Source: Pardosa pseudoannulata
Lineage: Eukaryota; Arthropoda; Arachnida; Araneae; Lycosidae
Assembly (NCBI GenBank): GCA_032207245.1
Contig: CM063506.1
Coordinates: 18,475,182-18,539,181, forward strand
Length of the DNA: 64,000 bases
Reading direction: 5' to 3'
The position numbers were made by a program, and so were the translations under genes. Below the pieces are notes generated by a model. The model was not told the DNA's origin. It saw nothing but the letters and a program-made list of their open reading frames with translations, and made no database searches. Below, one piece after another: positions 15,201 through 25,956 of the stretch; the stretch's first letter is position 1, and every line of letters begins with the position of its first letter.

Positions 15201-18200
15201 CTCTTCGTTTCTGCTATAAGAGATTTAATTTGTTTGATTAAACTTTATAAATTTATTTCCTATTTTTTTACTTTTTCTTATTCGCCCAACGGTGGCCAAG
15301 TGGTAGAGCGCTTCGTTTCTGCTATAAGAGATTTAATTTATTTGATTAAATTTTATAAATTTATTTCCTATTTTTTACTTTTTCTAATTCGCCCAACGGT
15401 GGCCAAGTGGTAGAGCGCTTCTCTTCGTTTCTGCTATAAGAGATTTAATTTGTTTGATTAAACTTTATAAATTTATTTCCTATTTTTTACTTTTTCTTAT
15501 TCGCCCAACGGTGGCCAAGTGGTAGAGCGCTTCTCTTCGTTTCTGCTATAAGAGATTTAATTTGTTTGATTAAACTTTATAAATTTATTTCCTATTTTTT
15601 TACTTTTTCTTATTCGCCCAACGGTGGCCAAGTGGTAGAGCGCTTCTCTTCGTTTCTGCTATAAGAGATTTAATTTGTTTGATTAAACTTTATAAATTTA
15701 TTTCCTATTTTTTTACTTTTTCTTATTCGCCCAACGGTGGCCAAGTGGTAGAGCGCTTCTCTTCGTTTCTGCTATAAGAGATTTAATTTGTTTGATTAAA
15801 CTTTATAAATTTATTTCCTATTTTTTTTACTTTTTCTTATTCGCCCAACGGTGGCCAAGTGGTAGAGCGCTTCTCTTCGTTTCTGCTATAAGAGATTTAA
15901 TTTGTTTGATTAAACTTTATAAATTTATTTCCTATTTTTTACTTTTTCTTATTCGCCCAACGGTGGCCAAGTGGTAGAGCGCTTCTCTTCGTTTCTGCTA
16001 TAAGAGATTTAATTTGTTTGATTAAACTTTATAAATTTATTTCCTATTTTTTTACTTTTTCTTATTCGCCCAACGGTGGCCAAGTGGTAGAGCGCTTCTC
16101 TTCGTTTCTGCTATAAGAGATTTAATTTGTTTGATTAAACTTTATAAATTTATTTCCTATTTTTTACTTTTTCTTATTCGCCCAACGGTGGCCAAGTGGT
16201 AGAGCGCTTCTCTTCGTTTCTGCTATAAGAGATTTAATTTGTTTGATTAAACTTTATAAATTTATTTCCTATTTTTTTACTTTTTTCTTATTCGCCCAAC
16301 GGTGGCCAAGTGGTAGAGCGCTTCTCTTCGTTTCTGCTATAAGAGATTTAATTTGTTTGATTAAACTTTATAAATTTATTTCCTATTTTTTTACTTTTTC
16401 TTATTCGCCCAACGGTGGCCAAGTGGTAGAGCGCTTCTCTTCGTTTCTGCTATAAGAGATTTAATTTGTTTGATTAAACTTTATAAATTTATTTCCTATT
16501 TTTTACTTTTTCTTATTCGCCCAACGGTGGCCAAGTGGTAGAGCGCTTCTCTTCGTTTCTGCTATAAGAGATTTAATTTGTTTGATTAAACTTTATAAAT
16601 TTATTTCCTATTTTTTACTTTTTCTTATTCGCCCAACGGTGGCCAAGTGGTAGAGCGCTTCGTTTCTGCTATAAGAGATTTAATTTATTTGATTAAATTT
16701 TATAAATTTATTTCCTATTTTTTACTTTTTTCTTATTCGCCCAACGGTGGCCAAGTGGTAGAGCGCTTCTCTTCGTTTCTGCTATAAGAGATTTAATTTG
16801 TTTGATTAAACTTTATAAATTTATTTCCTATTTTTTTACTTTTTCTTATTCGCCCAACGGTGGCCAAGTGGTAGAGCGCTTCGTTTCTGCTATAAGAGAT
16901 TTAATTTGTTTGATTAAACTTTTATAAATTTATTTCCTATTTTTTACTTTTTCTTATTCGCCCAACGGTGGCCAAGTGGTAGAGCGTTTCTCTTCGTTTC
17001 TGCTATAAGAGATTTAATTTGTTTGATTAAACTTTATAAATTTATTTCCTATTTTTTTACTTTTTCTTATTCGCCCAACGGTGGCCAAGTGGTAGAGCGC
17101 TTCTCTTCGTTTCTGCTATAAGAGATTTAATTTGTTTGATTAAACTTTATAAATTTATTTCCTATTTTTTTACTTTTTCTTATTCGCCCAACGGTGGCCA
17201 AGTGGTAGAGCGCTTCTCTTCGTTTCTGCTATAAGAGATTTAATTTGTTTGATTAAACTTTATAAATTTATTTCCTATTTTTTTACTTTTTTCTTATTCG
17301 CCCAACGGTGGCCAAGTGGTAGAGCGCTTCTCTTCGTTTCTGCTATAAGAGATTTAATTTGTTTGATTAAACTTTATAAATTTATTTCCTATTTTTTTAC
17401 TTTTTCTTATTCGCCCAACGGTGGCCAAGTGGTAGAGCGCTTCTCTTCGTTTCTGCTATAAGAGATTTAATTTGTTTGATTAAACTTTATAAATTTATTT
17501 CTATTTTTTTACTTTTTCTTATTCGCCCAACGGTGGCCAAGTGGTAGAGCGCTTCTCTTCGTTTCTGCTATAAGAGATTTAATTTGTTTGATTAAACTTT
17601 ATAAATTTATTTCCTATTTTTTACTTTTTCTTATTCGCCCAACGGTGGCCAAGTGGTAGAGCGCTTCTCTTCGTTTCTGCTATAAGAGATTTAATTTGTT
17701 TGATTAAACTTTATAAATTTATTTCCTATTTTTTTACTTTTTCTTATTCGCCCAACGGTGGCCAAGTGGTAGAGAGCGCTTCTCTTCGTTTCTGCTATAA
17801 GAGATTTAATTTGTTTGATTAAACTTTATAAATTTATTTCCTATTTTTTTACTTTTTCTTATTCGCCCAACGGTGGCCAAGTGGTAGAGCGCTTCTCTTC
17901 GTTTCTGCTATAAGAGATTTAATTTGTTTGATTAAACTTTATAAATTTATTTCCTATTTTTTTACTTTTTCTTATTCGCCCAACGGTGGCCAAGTGGTAG
18001 AGCGCTTCTCTTCGTTTCTGCTATAAGAGATTTAATTTGTTTGATTAAACTTTATAAATTTATTTCCTTTTTTTTTACTTTTTCTTATTCGCCCAACGGT
18101 GGCCAAGTGGTAGAGCGCTTCTCTTCGTTTCTGCTATAAGAGATTTAATTTGTTTGATTAAACTTTATAAATTTATTTCCTATTTTTTTACTTTTTCTTA

Positions 18201-19220
18201 TTCGCCCAACGGTGGCCAAGTGGTAGAGCGCTTCTCTTCGTTTCTGCTATAAGAGATTTAATTTGTTTGATTAAACTTTATAAATTTATTTCCTATTTTT
18301 TTTACTTTTTCTTATTCGCCCAACGGTGGCCAAGTGGTAGAGCGCTTCTCTTCGTTTCTGCTATAAGAGATTTAATTTGTTTGATTAAACTTTATAAATT
18401 TATTTCCTATTTTTTACTTTTTCTTATTCGCCCAACGGTAAGTGATTAATTTGTTGATTAAATTTTATAAATTTATTTCCTTTTTTTAATTTTTTCTTAT
18501 ACGCCCAACGGTGGCCAAGTGGTTAGAGCGTTTCTCTTCGTTTCTGCTATAAGTATAAGAGATTTAATTTGTTTGATTAAACTTTATAAATTTATTTCCT
18601 ATTTTTTTACTTTTTCTTATTCGCCCAACGGTGGCCAAGTGGTAGAGCGCTTCTCTTCGTTTCTGCTATAAGAGATTTAATTTGTTTGATTAAACTTTAT
18701 AAATTTATTTCCTATTTTTTACTTTTTCTTATTCGCCCAACGGTGGCCAAGTGGTAGAGCGCTTCTCTTCGTTTCTGCTATAAGAGATTTAATTTGTTTG
18801 ATTAAACTTTATAAATTTATTTCCTATTTTTTTACTTTTTCTTATTCGCCCAACGGTGGCCAAGTGGTAGAGCGCTTCTCTTCGTTTCTGCTATAAGAGA
18901 TTTAATTTATTTGATTAAATTTTATAAATTTATTTCCTATTTTTTTTACTTTTTCTTATTCGCCCAACGGTGGCCAAGTGGTAGAGCGCTTCTCTTCGTT
19001 TCTGCTATAAGAGATTTAATTTGTTTGATTAAACTTTATAAATTTATTTCCTATTTTTTATTTTCTTATTCGCCCAACGGTGGCCAAGTGGTAGAGCGCT
19101 TCTCTTCGTTTCTGCTATAAGAGATTTAATTTGTTTGATTAAACTTTATAAATTTATTTCCTATTTTTTACTTTTTGTTATTCGCCGAACGATGGCCAAG
19201 TGGTAGAGCGCTTCTCTTCG
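6293..19220 (+). repeat. Satellite array, ~114 monomers of 112-114 bp, each with a SINE head and Pol III A box
   Basis: The monomer has two parts. About 76 bp are AT-rich (starting TTTCTGCTATAAGAG and ending in a 6-8 T run, ACTTTTTCTTATTC). About 37 bp are GC-rich (GCCCAACGGTGGCCAAGTGG through TAGAGCGCTTCTCTTCG). TGGCCAAGTGG matches the tRNA A-box consensus TRGYNNARNNG at every position; there is no B box inside the monomer. Copies are nearly identical, differing mainly in T-run length. A variant with TTTATTTGATTAAATTTT recurs near 11163, 13871, 15331, 16681 and 18901, usually next to a CTCTT deletion. One badly damaged monomer lies at 18438-18560. The last monomer (from ~19105) reads GCCGAACGATGG instead of GCCCAACGGTGG, matching the SINE it runs into. 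Repeated 60-142 codon frames in the array come from the repeat. Confidence 0.97.
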
Positions 19221-19309
19221 GTACCGGAATTCAAGGGCTCGAAACCAGCTGATGGCACAGATGTTTCTAGCCGTTCGGAATTAGTTTTAAGAAGTAGATC
19301 CCGGTTTCT
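19184..19309 (+). mobile_element. tRNA-derived SINE, 5' part (family A), founder of the satellite
   Basis: The head carries A box TGGCCAAGTGG (19192-19202) and a B-box-like GGGCTCGAAACC (19235-19246). The body holds TAGCCGTTCGGAATTAG and AGTAGATCCCGGT, both shared with the copies at 41837-41993 and 46698-46801. The first 37 bp equal the GC-rich part of the satellite monomer. The copy is interrupted at 19310 by a TTAA element and resumes at 19843. Confidence 0.85.
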
Positions 19310-19313
19310 TTAA

Positions 19314-19842
19314 CCCTTTTTATCCTGAGGGTACTTATAAGTACCTCTTCAATCAAACACCTATATATTCCTAATAAAGGCGCTTTTCCTGACGATACTC
19401 ACAAGGACATGAACGATGCAGTTCCTACAGCAGGAAAGAAACGACAACACCAATCAGTAATACTTTTTATTCGCATAGTAAGGATTTTATAATTAGCGTG
19501 CTGCATTAGAATGTCATTTTGTGGTAAAGTGGATACAAGTGTTGTTTATTTGAGTGAATTTATTGGTTTATTACCAGTTATTTGGGTACTATTATTTTTT
19601 AGAGACTTCTATACTTCGCAGGTAACCATTTCATTTGTTTTATTCATAATTTAAAGTTTTATTTTCTATCATGGAGTCAAAAATATATGTAGGTACTAGA
19701 AAGTACCAGCTGCAAAATTCACTACTAAAACACAGTAAAAATTAATTTTCTTTTTTCTACGATTATTCTCCATTAAAACTTCTCTTATGATTTAAAAATG
19801 CGGTAAGAAAGTTGATGGTAAATTAATTCAGTCTATAAAGGG
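19314..19842. mobile_element. TTAA-flanked MITE, 529 bp (piggyBac-like), copy 1
   Basis: TTAA lies at 19310-19313 and 19843-19846. The ends are CCCTTTTTAT and its inverse ATAAAGGG. Near the left end is the palindrome GTACTTATAAGTAC and near the right end GGTACTAGAAAGTACC, so the subterminal sequences also pair. The interior is non-coding. It is highly similar over its whole length to 30829-31355. It sits inside the SINE, so it arrived later than that SINE. Confidence 0.9.
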
Positions 19843-19866
19843 TTAACCCTCCTGTAGCAAAACAGT
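19843..19866 (+). mobile_element. tRNA-derived SINE, 3' part (family A)
   Basis: TTAACCCTCCTGTAGCAAAA aligns with the ATTAGCCCTCGTGTTGCAAA at the 3' end of the uninterrupted copy (41837-41993). This confirms that the MITE at 19314-19842 split one SINE. Confidence 0.75.
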
Positions 19867-22487
19867 ATACAGTAGAATTCTAAACCAAGCCAAACCTTAA
19901 TCTTGTTTATTATAATGTTTAAAATTAAAAAATAGTCATGAACAGCAGAAATACATTTTATAATGCATGGGTTTTCAGCCATTTCAAACAATTAAACAAA
20001 CTAACACTTTCTATGTAATTAAACTATTCATACTGGTATGTCATACCGGTACCTCTGTTCTACTTGCAGTAATTTACGAAAATTAGACGATTATGAAATG
20101 GCGGCCTGTAATCATGCATAAGATTTCCATGGTCACCCTCAAGCAATAGGATAGAAATCCTGGTATTAAACATTACAAAGCTGCAGATTTGAAATTTTTT
20201 TAGAGGAGACTTTGGAAGGTTAAAAAACGAAACATCTTTTAGAAGTTTTGATATTTTTTATTAGCACTGAAAGCCCATTATTTCTACGTAGAAGCGTGTC
20301 AAATCTCCTCAGATACCAAATGATAATAGAATTGTTGGATTTATTTTATCCTCTTAGTAGAAAGCACTACTTTTGATTAAATGAAATGTACAGATAAAGA
20401 TAAAACTGCAGAAGTTTTCCTTCACATGCCAAGAACATTAAATCATTTTTCAATGTATAGTTTTACTTATCAATATGAGAGAGGCTTCAAATTTATACAT
20501 AAATATATTCTTTATGCTCACTGTTTATAATATAACTGTGAAGTATTAAATCGATGCTATCACCAAACTGAAATGGCATGATCTAAACACGATCACATTA
20601 AAATTTTTGCAAAGGTAAATTTAATTATCCTCTTTAATAAACATTTAGAAATACTTTAAGTTAAGAAATAGCCCGTGAAAAGAAGTCCAAAAGATGTTTG
20701 CGTAAAAATACACGTGCAAGTAAAATTTCGAATGCCAACTATTTAAATATATACTTACCATCAGGTACTCTTTAAATATAGCACTATCTTACATTTATCA
20801 TATCTGGGAATTTATTAGCAGAATTAGTAGCTAATTATTTTTTTTTTAAATCGATTTTAATTTTCTAAAAGCCTTAATACACGTTAAACTTCAGGGGTGA
20901 AGAAGCAATATGAGTGACTTTTAAGTGACTCTTTGCGTGATGGAACTCTAGTAACATACATTTTATAAGTATAATATTTTACTTCCAAATTGCTATTGAA
21001 AAGACGTAAAACAGAATTTGAACTGTCTTAAATGTTGCAATGACAAACATTACAAACTCAGAGTTATGTCTAAAACAGTAATGTGGACACCACGTGACTT
21101 CTCACTACGCCAATCAAAATATACGCATTTATTTCTGCAGTTCATTTTAACTTATTTTAGTTAAATATTAGATACAGTATTCCGGTTCTAAGAGTATATT
21201 TGCATTTCAACTATAAACAAAAGTTATACAATATTGATTCAACAATGTGTGAAATTGTATTTAATACCGTGTAATATAGATTAGTTCAATGATAACTTAA
21301 GGTCTGTTAATCGGCGAAGATCCGTAAAATTAATATTTATCACATATATTAAAGTTTTTCATTTTATATAATGCGGATTGCAATCAAAGTCCACTACTAG
21401 ATGTTACACCAGTCGAAACAAATAGTACATTGGCATGAAATGGATATACAAAGTATCAAAGTGAAAGTTTTCTTGTACTTATTGACGCACGTAAAGATAA
21501 AATGTCAAAATGGCTATTTTCAATAAAAAATAAAGAATGAAATTTGTTGCTATTACAACATTTGTTTTTTTAGTGAAAGGTGGTAAAAATGGTCGTAAAA
21601 CATGTAATAGGTTTCAGGAGTCTTTTTATTAGATATTTCTAATCGTAAAAAAGACTTTTACGAATGATATTTGTCAATTTTAAACATTTATAATTATTTA
21701 TATCTATTTCTATTCCTCTTTATTAAATTTCTTTTTAAAGCAAAAACCTTGAAGAATACAAGTTGATAATACTTGTAACATAAATAGTTTAAGAAAAAGA
21801 AATGAATAAAGAAGAACGTAAAAAAAATGTTACCTTTTTTTTAAATCCACGGAGACAACGGAATAATATTGCCAAAACTTAAAAATTCCCATAAATACTG
21901 TAAATAAAGTATAAAGTAGACTTAATAAAATAGTTTTCAAAGAGAAGGAAATCTCATTCTGAAAATATGGAACGCATTTTATTCAACTCAACAAAAAATT
22001 GGAACCACAACGGGTTCCATAAAAATATGCAACAAATGAAGTGATGGATCAGAAGGCCAAGTAACGATTGCGCATAAGAATGTATAAAAAACAAAAATAC
22101 ATAAATTGACATGAATATAATGGAAGTTTATAAAGTTGAAAGCTAGGAAACTGTGTACAAGCAATGGAAATTTTTATTGGATTTTAGATGATGAGACCTA
22201 TTTCAAAGCTGTCTTTTCTGTGTAACCTAGTACTCAATATTAAATGTGAACATATGACTGAATCTGGCATATCCTTTACTTGCGTGCATAAAATTAATCA
22301 TATTCATGCAAATATTCCTAAATTTAAAACTAATAAGCGTTACATTCCTTTAGGAATTACTATTATTATTCTCCGCTATCAATCGTTACGGATATTAATA
22401 AAACGCTTTTAAAATTTTTCATTCGACTTACAGTAAAGTAACACTAAAATTATGAGTAAATAAATTTTTTTTCTAGAAAGAAAGATT
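19867..22487. other. AT-rich intergenic DNA, nothing recognised
   Basis: About 2.6 kb without supported genes. The 74-codon frame at 22188-22412 has no recognisable domain. Confidence 0.45.
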
Positions 22488-22825
22488 TGTAGGAGGTAAT
22501 ATTGAAGCAGAACAAACTAATCTTCATCATAAGCTTTTTATCAAAACGTTTATTAAGAGAAAGTAAATAAATAGTAAAAAAAGTAAAGTATAAGGCATCA
22601 GTGCGTTGATTACAGCTTGCGGCTTGCAAGTTAATAACAGGCGAAAAGTTGTTTCACACAAGCCTGATGATTCCAAAGCCGAGAGTGATTTCCCCTCTTC
22701 CTACTGAACTGTGCCGCTCACTTTATATACCGCGACAAGCTCGCGCGCGCAGCATCGAGGGAAATTTGCATCCATGCAATTTGCATTTGCGGTAGCTTCT
22801 TCGATGACATTATCAGAACGCTACA
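22488..22825 (-). repeat. 3' LTR of the gypsy element
   Basis: 338 bp, TG...CA, identical to the 5' LTR. It contains AATAAA on the minus strand at 22549-22554, a likely polyadenylation signal for the transcript started in the 5' LTR. Confidence 0.96.
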
Positions 22826-22840
22826 GGACTCCCCCACCAG
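22826..22840 (-). other. Polypurine tract
   Basis: On the minus strand GGTGGGGGAGTCC directly precedes the 3' LTR, the place where plus-strand DNA synthesis is primed. Confidence 0.75.
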
Positions 22841-22849
22841 TCCGCAACA

Positions 22850-25800
22850 TCAGGAGACAGGAAATCTGAACCTGACGCGTCTGCCGTAACGAGTCGTTGT
22901 GGACGTTTTTAAAACTGGCTTGGGCGGTCGAAGCACCGGCATTGCGACTGTAGAGTCTTTAAGCGTTGCTTGTTGCAGTAAGTGGGCAGGTTTCAGTCTG
23001 TCTATGGAGATCCATTTTTGGACACTTCCAACTTGGACCTGGAAAAACTTAGGTTTACGTTGCAGCACGACATATGGGCCAGTGTATGGTGACTGGAGAG
23101 GCCGACGAACTGAATCCTGGCGTACGAAGACGTGGGAAGCGTCATTCAGTGCACTATGGAGGAACGTCGCTAAGGAACCATGAGTTGATGTAGGTACTGG
23201 ACGAATCTGTCTGAAGTGTTCACGCAAAGCGAGCAGTAAATGCTGTTGGGTCTTTGAACCTGCAACAGAAGAAAAAAATTCGCCTGGCAAGCGAAGATTA
23301 CAGCCGTAGACAAGTTCTGCGGACGACGTGTTGATGTCCTCTTTTAATGCTGTGCGGATACCCAGTAGTACGATAGGCAGTTTCTCCATCCATCTTTCGT
23401 TATCCACAAGGCTGCACCTCAAAGCTCCCTTAAGTTGCCGATGAAAACGCTCAACCAATCCGTTTGCGGATGGGTGGTACGCTGTGGTTCTGTTACGTTT
23501 AGTACCCAGAAACTTTGTAAAGGCTGAGAATAGATCGCTCTCAAAATTACGACCTTGATCAGTAACGATGGTTTCTGGGACGCCGAATCTAGCTATCCAA
23601 CCTGAAAGAAAGGCATTAGCTATGGTGTCAGCAGTTTGGTCTCTTAAGGGAATTACTTCCGGCCAACGGGTAAAACGGTCGACACACGTGAGGACGTAAT
23701 TATAACCTTGTGATGGAGGTAGAGGTCCAACAATGTCTAGATGAACATGTTGAAATCTATCGGTTGGGGTGGGAAATCGACCCAGGGGAGATTTAATGTG
23801 ACGAGAAACCTTTGATTTCTGACACTGTAAGCAGCTTTTGCACCACTCCATGCAGTCTTTCTTTAACGATTTCCAGATGAAACGTCGCCTTACAGCATCG
23901 GTAGTTGGTCTGGGACCAGCGTGAGTCAAATTATGAATAGAATCGAATATACTACGTCTAAATAATTCAGGAACATATGGACGTATGCTACCTGTAGAGG
24001 TGTCACAGTATAGGGGACGTTGGTTTGATAGTAAAATAGGTTTAATAGTTAAGGAAGAGTTGTCTTGCAGTTCTTTAAGCTCATGATCTTTCACCTGTTC
24101 CTCAGCCATAGCCTCGTAATCTATATTAGTAGGCATGTTAATCTCATCTAAACGAGAAAACGCATCAGCAACACAATTATCATTACCGGAAATGTATCTG
24201 ATGTCCGTAGTGTACTGGCTTATAAAGTCTAAATGTCTAAGCTGACGGGGAGAAATTTTTTCGTGTTTTTGACTAAATGCGTAAATTAGTGGTTTATGAT
24301 CGGTAAACACGGTAAATGATCTACCTTCCAAAGCATAATGGAAGTGTTTAATCGCACTGTAGATGGCAAGCAATTCTCTATCATATGTACTGTATTTAGT
24401 CTCAGCGGCAGTTAATCGACGAGAGAAAAATGCAAGAGGTTCCGTTTTCCGAGAAACATGCTGATGTAAGGCAGCACCGATACCGATGTCTGAAGCATCG
24501 ACGGAGAGTGAAATTTCAGCATTAGGATCAGGATAAACCAAGAGTGCGGCATTTGCTATAGCTTGTTTACAAGTATCAAAGGCTTTGTCGGTTGCATCAG
24601 TCCATTGAATCATGGTAGAAGCATTTTTCTTTCCATCTTTTATTAGATCATAGAGCATTGCTTGTTGACTAGCCGCCTGGGGTATAAATCGGCGGTAGAA
24701 ATTAACCATCGCTAAAAATCGCCTTAAAGAACGAACTGTTGTTGGTTTAGGGTAATTACAGAGAACAGAAACCTTTTCAGGATCCGGTTTAATTCCCTGC
24801 TTGGAAATCAAGCATCCTAAAAAACACAAGCTTTCTTGCCCAAAAACGCATTTATCTAGATTTAACACGAGTCCTTTGGCATTTAAACGCGTAAATAGCT
24901 CTTCCAACTCTCGTAAGTGAGATTCGACATCGCTAGATGCTACGAGAATATCGTCGATATAAGCAAAGCATTTCATCCCCCTCAGAGTTTCGTCTATAAA
25001 TCGCTGGAAAGTCTGGGCAGCGTTTCTCAACCCGAAAGGCATATACTTAAATTCGAACAAACCTATCGGTGTAATTACAGCTGTTTTTGGAATATCGGAA
25101 GGCTCCACTGGTATCTGGTGATACGCTCGCTTAAGATCAATTTTTGTAAATATTGATTTGCCATGTAATTCAGCAGCAAAATCTTGGACGTGCGGGATCG
25201 GGTACCTGTCTGGCTCAGTGACAGAGTTCAAGCGTCTGTAATCCCCGCAGATTCTCCAATTACCCTTGCTGTTTGGAACCAAGTGAATTGGACTACTCCA
25301 CGGACTACAAGAGGGACGACAGATTCCTTGTTCAATCAGCTCTTTAAATTGCTCTTTAACAGTAGACAATTTATCAGGCGAGAGTCTCCGAGCACGAGAA
25401 CACAGAGGAGGACCCTTTGTAATTATACAATGTGTAGTACCATGATACTTTTTTAAGATATTAATTGACGGGTTTATCAAATTTGGAAATTTTGAAAGCA
25501 ATTTATGATATTTAGAATTAGAGGCTATTGCTGTAACACTAGTTATTGGCAGTGAGCTGCAAGAACCACGAATGTATTTTGTAGAAGTGCTATCAATTAA
25601 CTGACGATTTTTAATATCCAAAACCAGTCCGAATCTTTCGAGGAAATCGGCACCTAATATCGGCCGCTCGACGTCGGCTAGAATAAAAGTCCATGTAAAG
25701 GTTCGAGGATATCCAAGGTCCAACGTGAGCACTTTTTTCCCATAAGCCAGAATTTTAGAACCATTAGCAGCAAACAATTGTATGTCCTTATCAACATGTT

Positions 25801-25956
25801 TTGAAGAGCACTTAAAAGGAAACACAGAAACGGTAGACCCACTATCTACCAGAAAATTCTTACCGGAATTTTGGTCTTTAATTAGCAAGCGACTACGGTC
25901 ATTACTCGCTATAGCCGTCGCTAAAACTTGCGAGTGTTTTAGTTTCCCTGATAATT
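22850..25956 (-). CDS. pol: Pol polyprotein (protease, RT, RNase H, integrase), expressed by -1 frameshift
   Basis: The open frame begins after a TAA at about 25957, overlaps the gag end in the -1 frame, and ends at 22850. Its first in-frame start-like codon is TTG (25888), so translation most likely enters by frameshift from gag. Counting from that TTG (1,012 residues): aspartic protease DSGS at 15-18; reverse transcriptase at about 170-350 with FTKID (Asp251), YMPFGL and YIDD (310-313); RNase H with Asp464, Glu505, Asp530 and Asp575; integrase zinc finger His652, His656, Cys686, Cys689; integrase core Asp718, Asp777, Glu813, a D,D35E triad; and a GPY module (YTGPYVVL) near the end. No chromodomain follows. 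All catalytic residues are present and no stops were seen. It copies the RNA to DNA in cytoplasmic particles and inserts it in the nucleus. The frame stops just before the polypurine tract. Confidence 0.93.
25888..25948 (-). promoter_or_regulatory. Putative -1 ribosomal frameshift site with pseudoknot
   Basis: GGGAAAC (minus strand of 25942-25948) is in the X_XXY_YYZ phase relative to gag and abuts the gag stop TAA. Pol lies in the -1 frame, which first opens a few codons upstream. Six nt after the heptamer a stem ACTCGC/GCGAGT (25930-25935 with 25904-25909) can form. AGCGAC in its loop (25917-25922) can pair with GTCGCT downstream (25888-25893), giving an H-type pseudoknot with loops of about 7, 7 and 10 nt. 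GGGAAAC is an established retroviral slippery site. The fold is inferred by eye. Confidence 0.75.

Noticed and set aside
6768..19120. Repeated 60-142 codon frames starting MIKLYKFISYFF
   Set aside because: They are translations of the satellite monomer. They open or close with T-run length changes and keep no frame across the array.
6373..19200. Array of tRNA genes
   Set aside because: Only an A box is present; there is no B box, anticodon stem or acceptor pairing within the monomer.
6293..19220. CRISPR array
   Set aside because: There are no unique spacers; the whole 113-bp unit is repeated, and the context is eukaryotic.
22826..22849. An env gene or chromodomain after integrase
   Set aside because: Pol ends directly before the polypurine tract, leaving no room.
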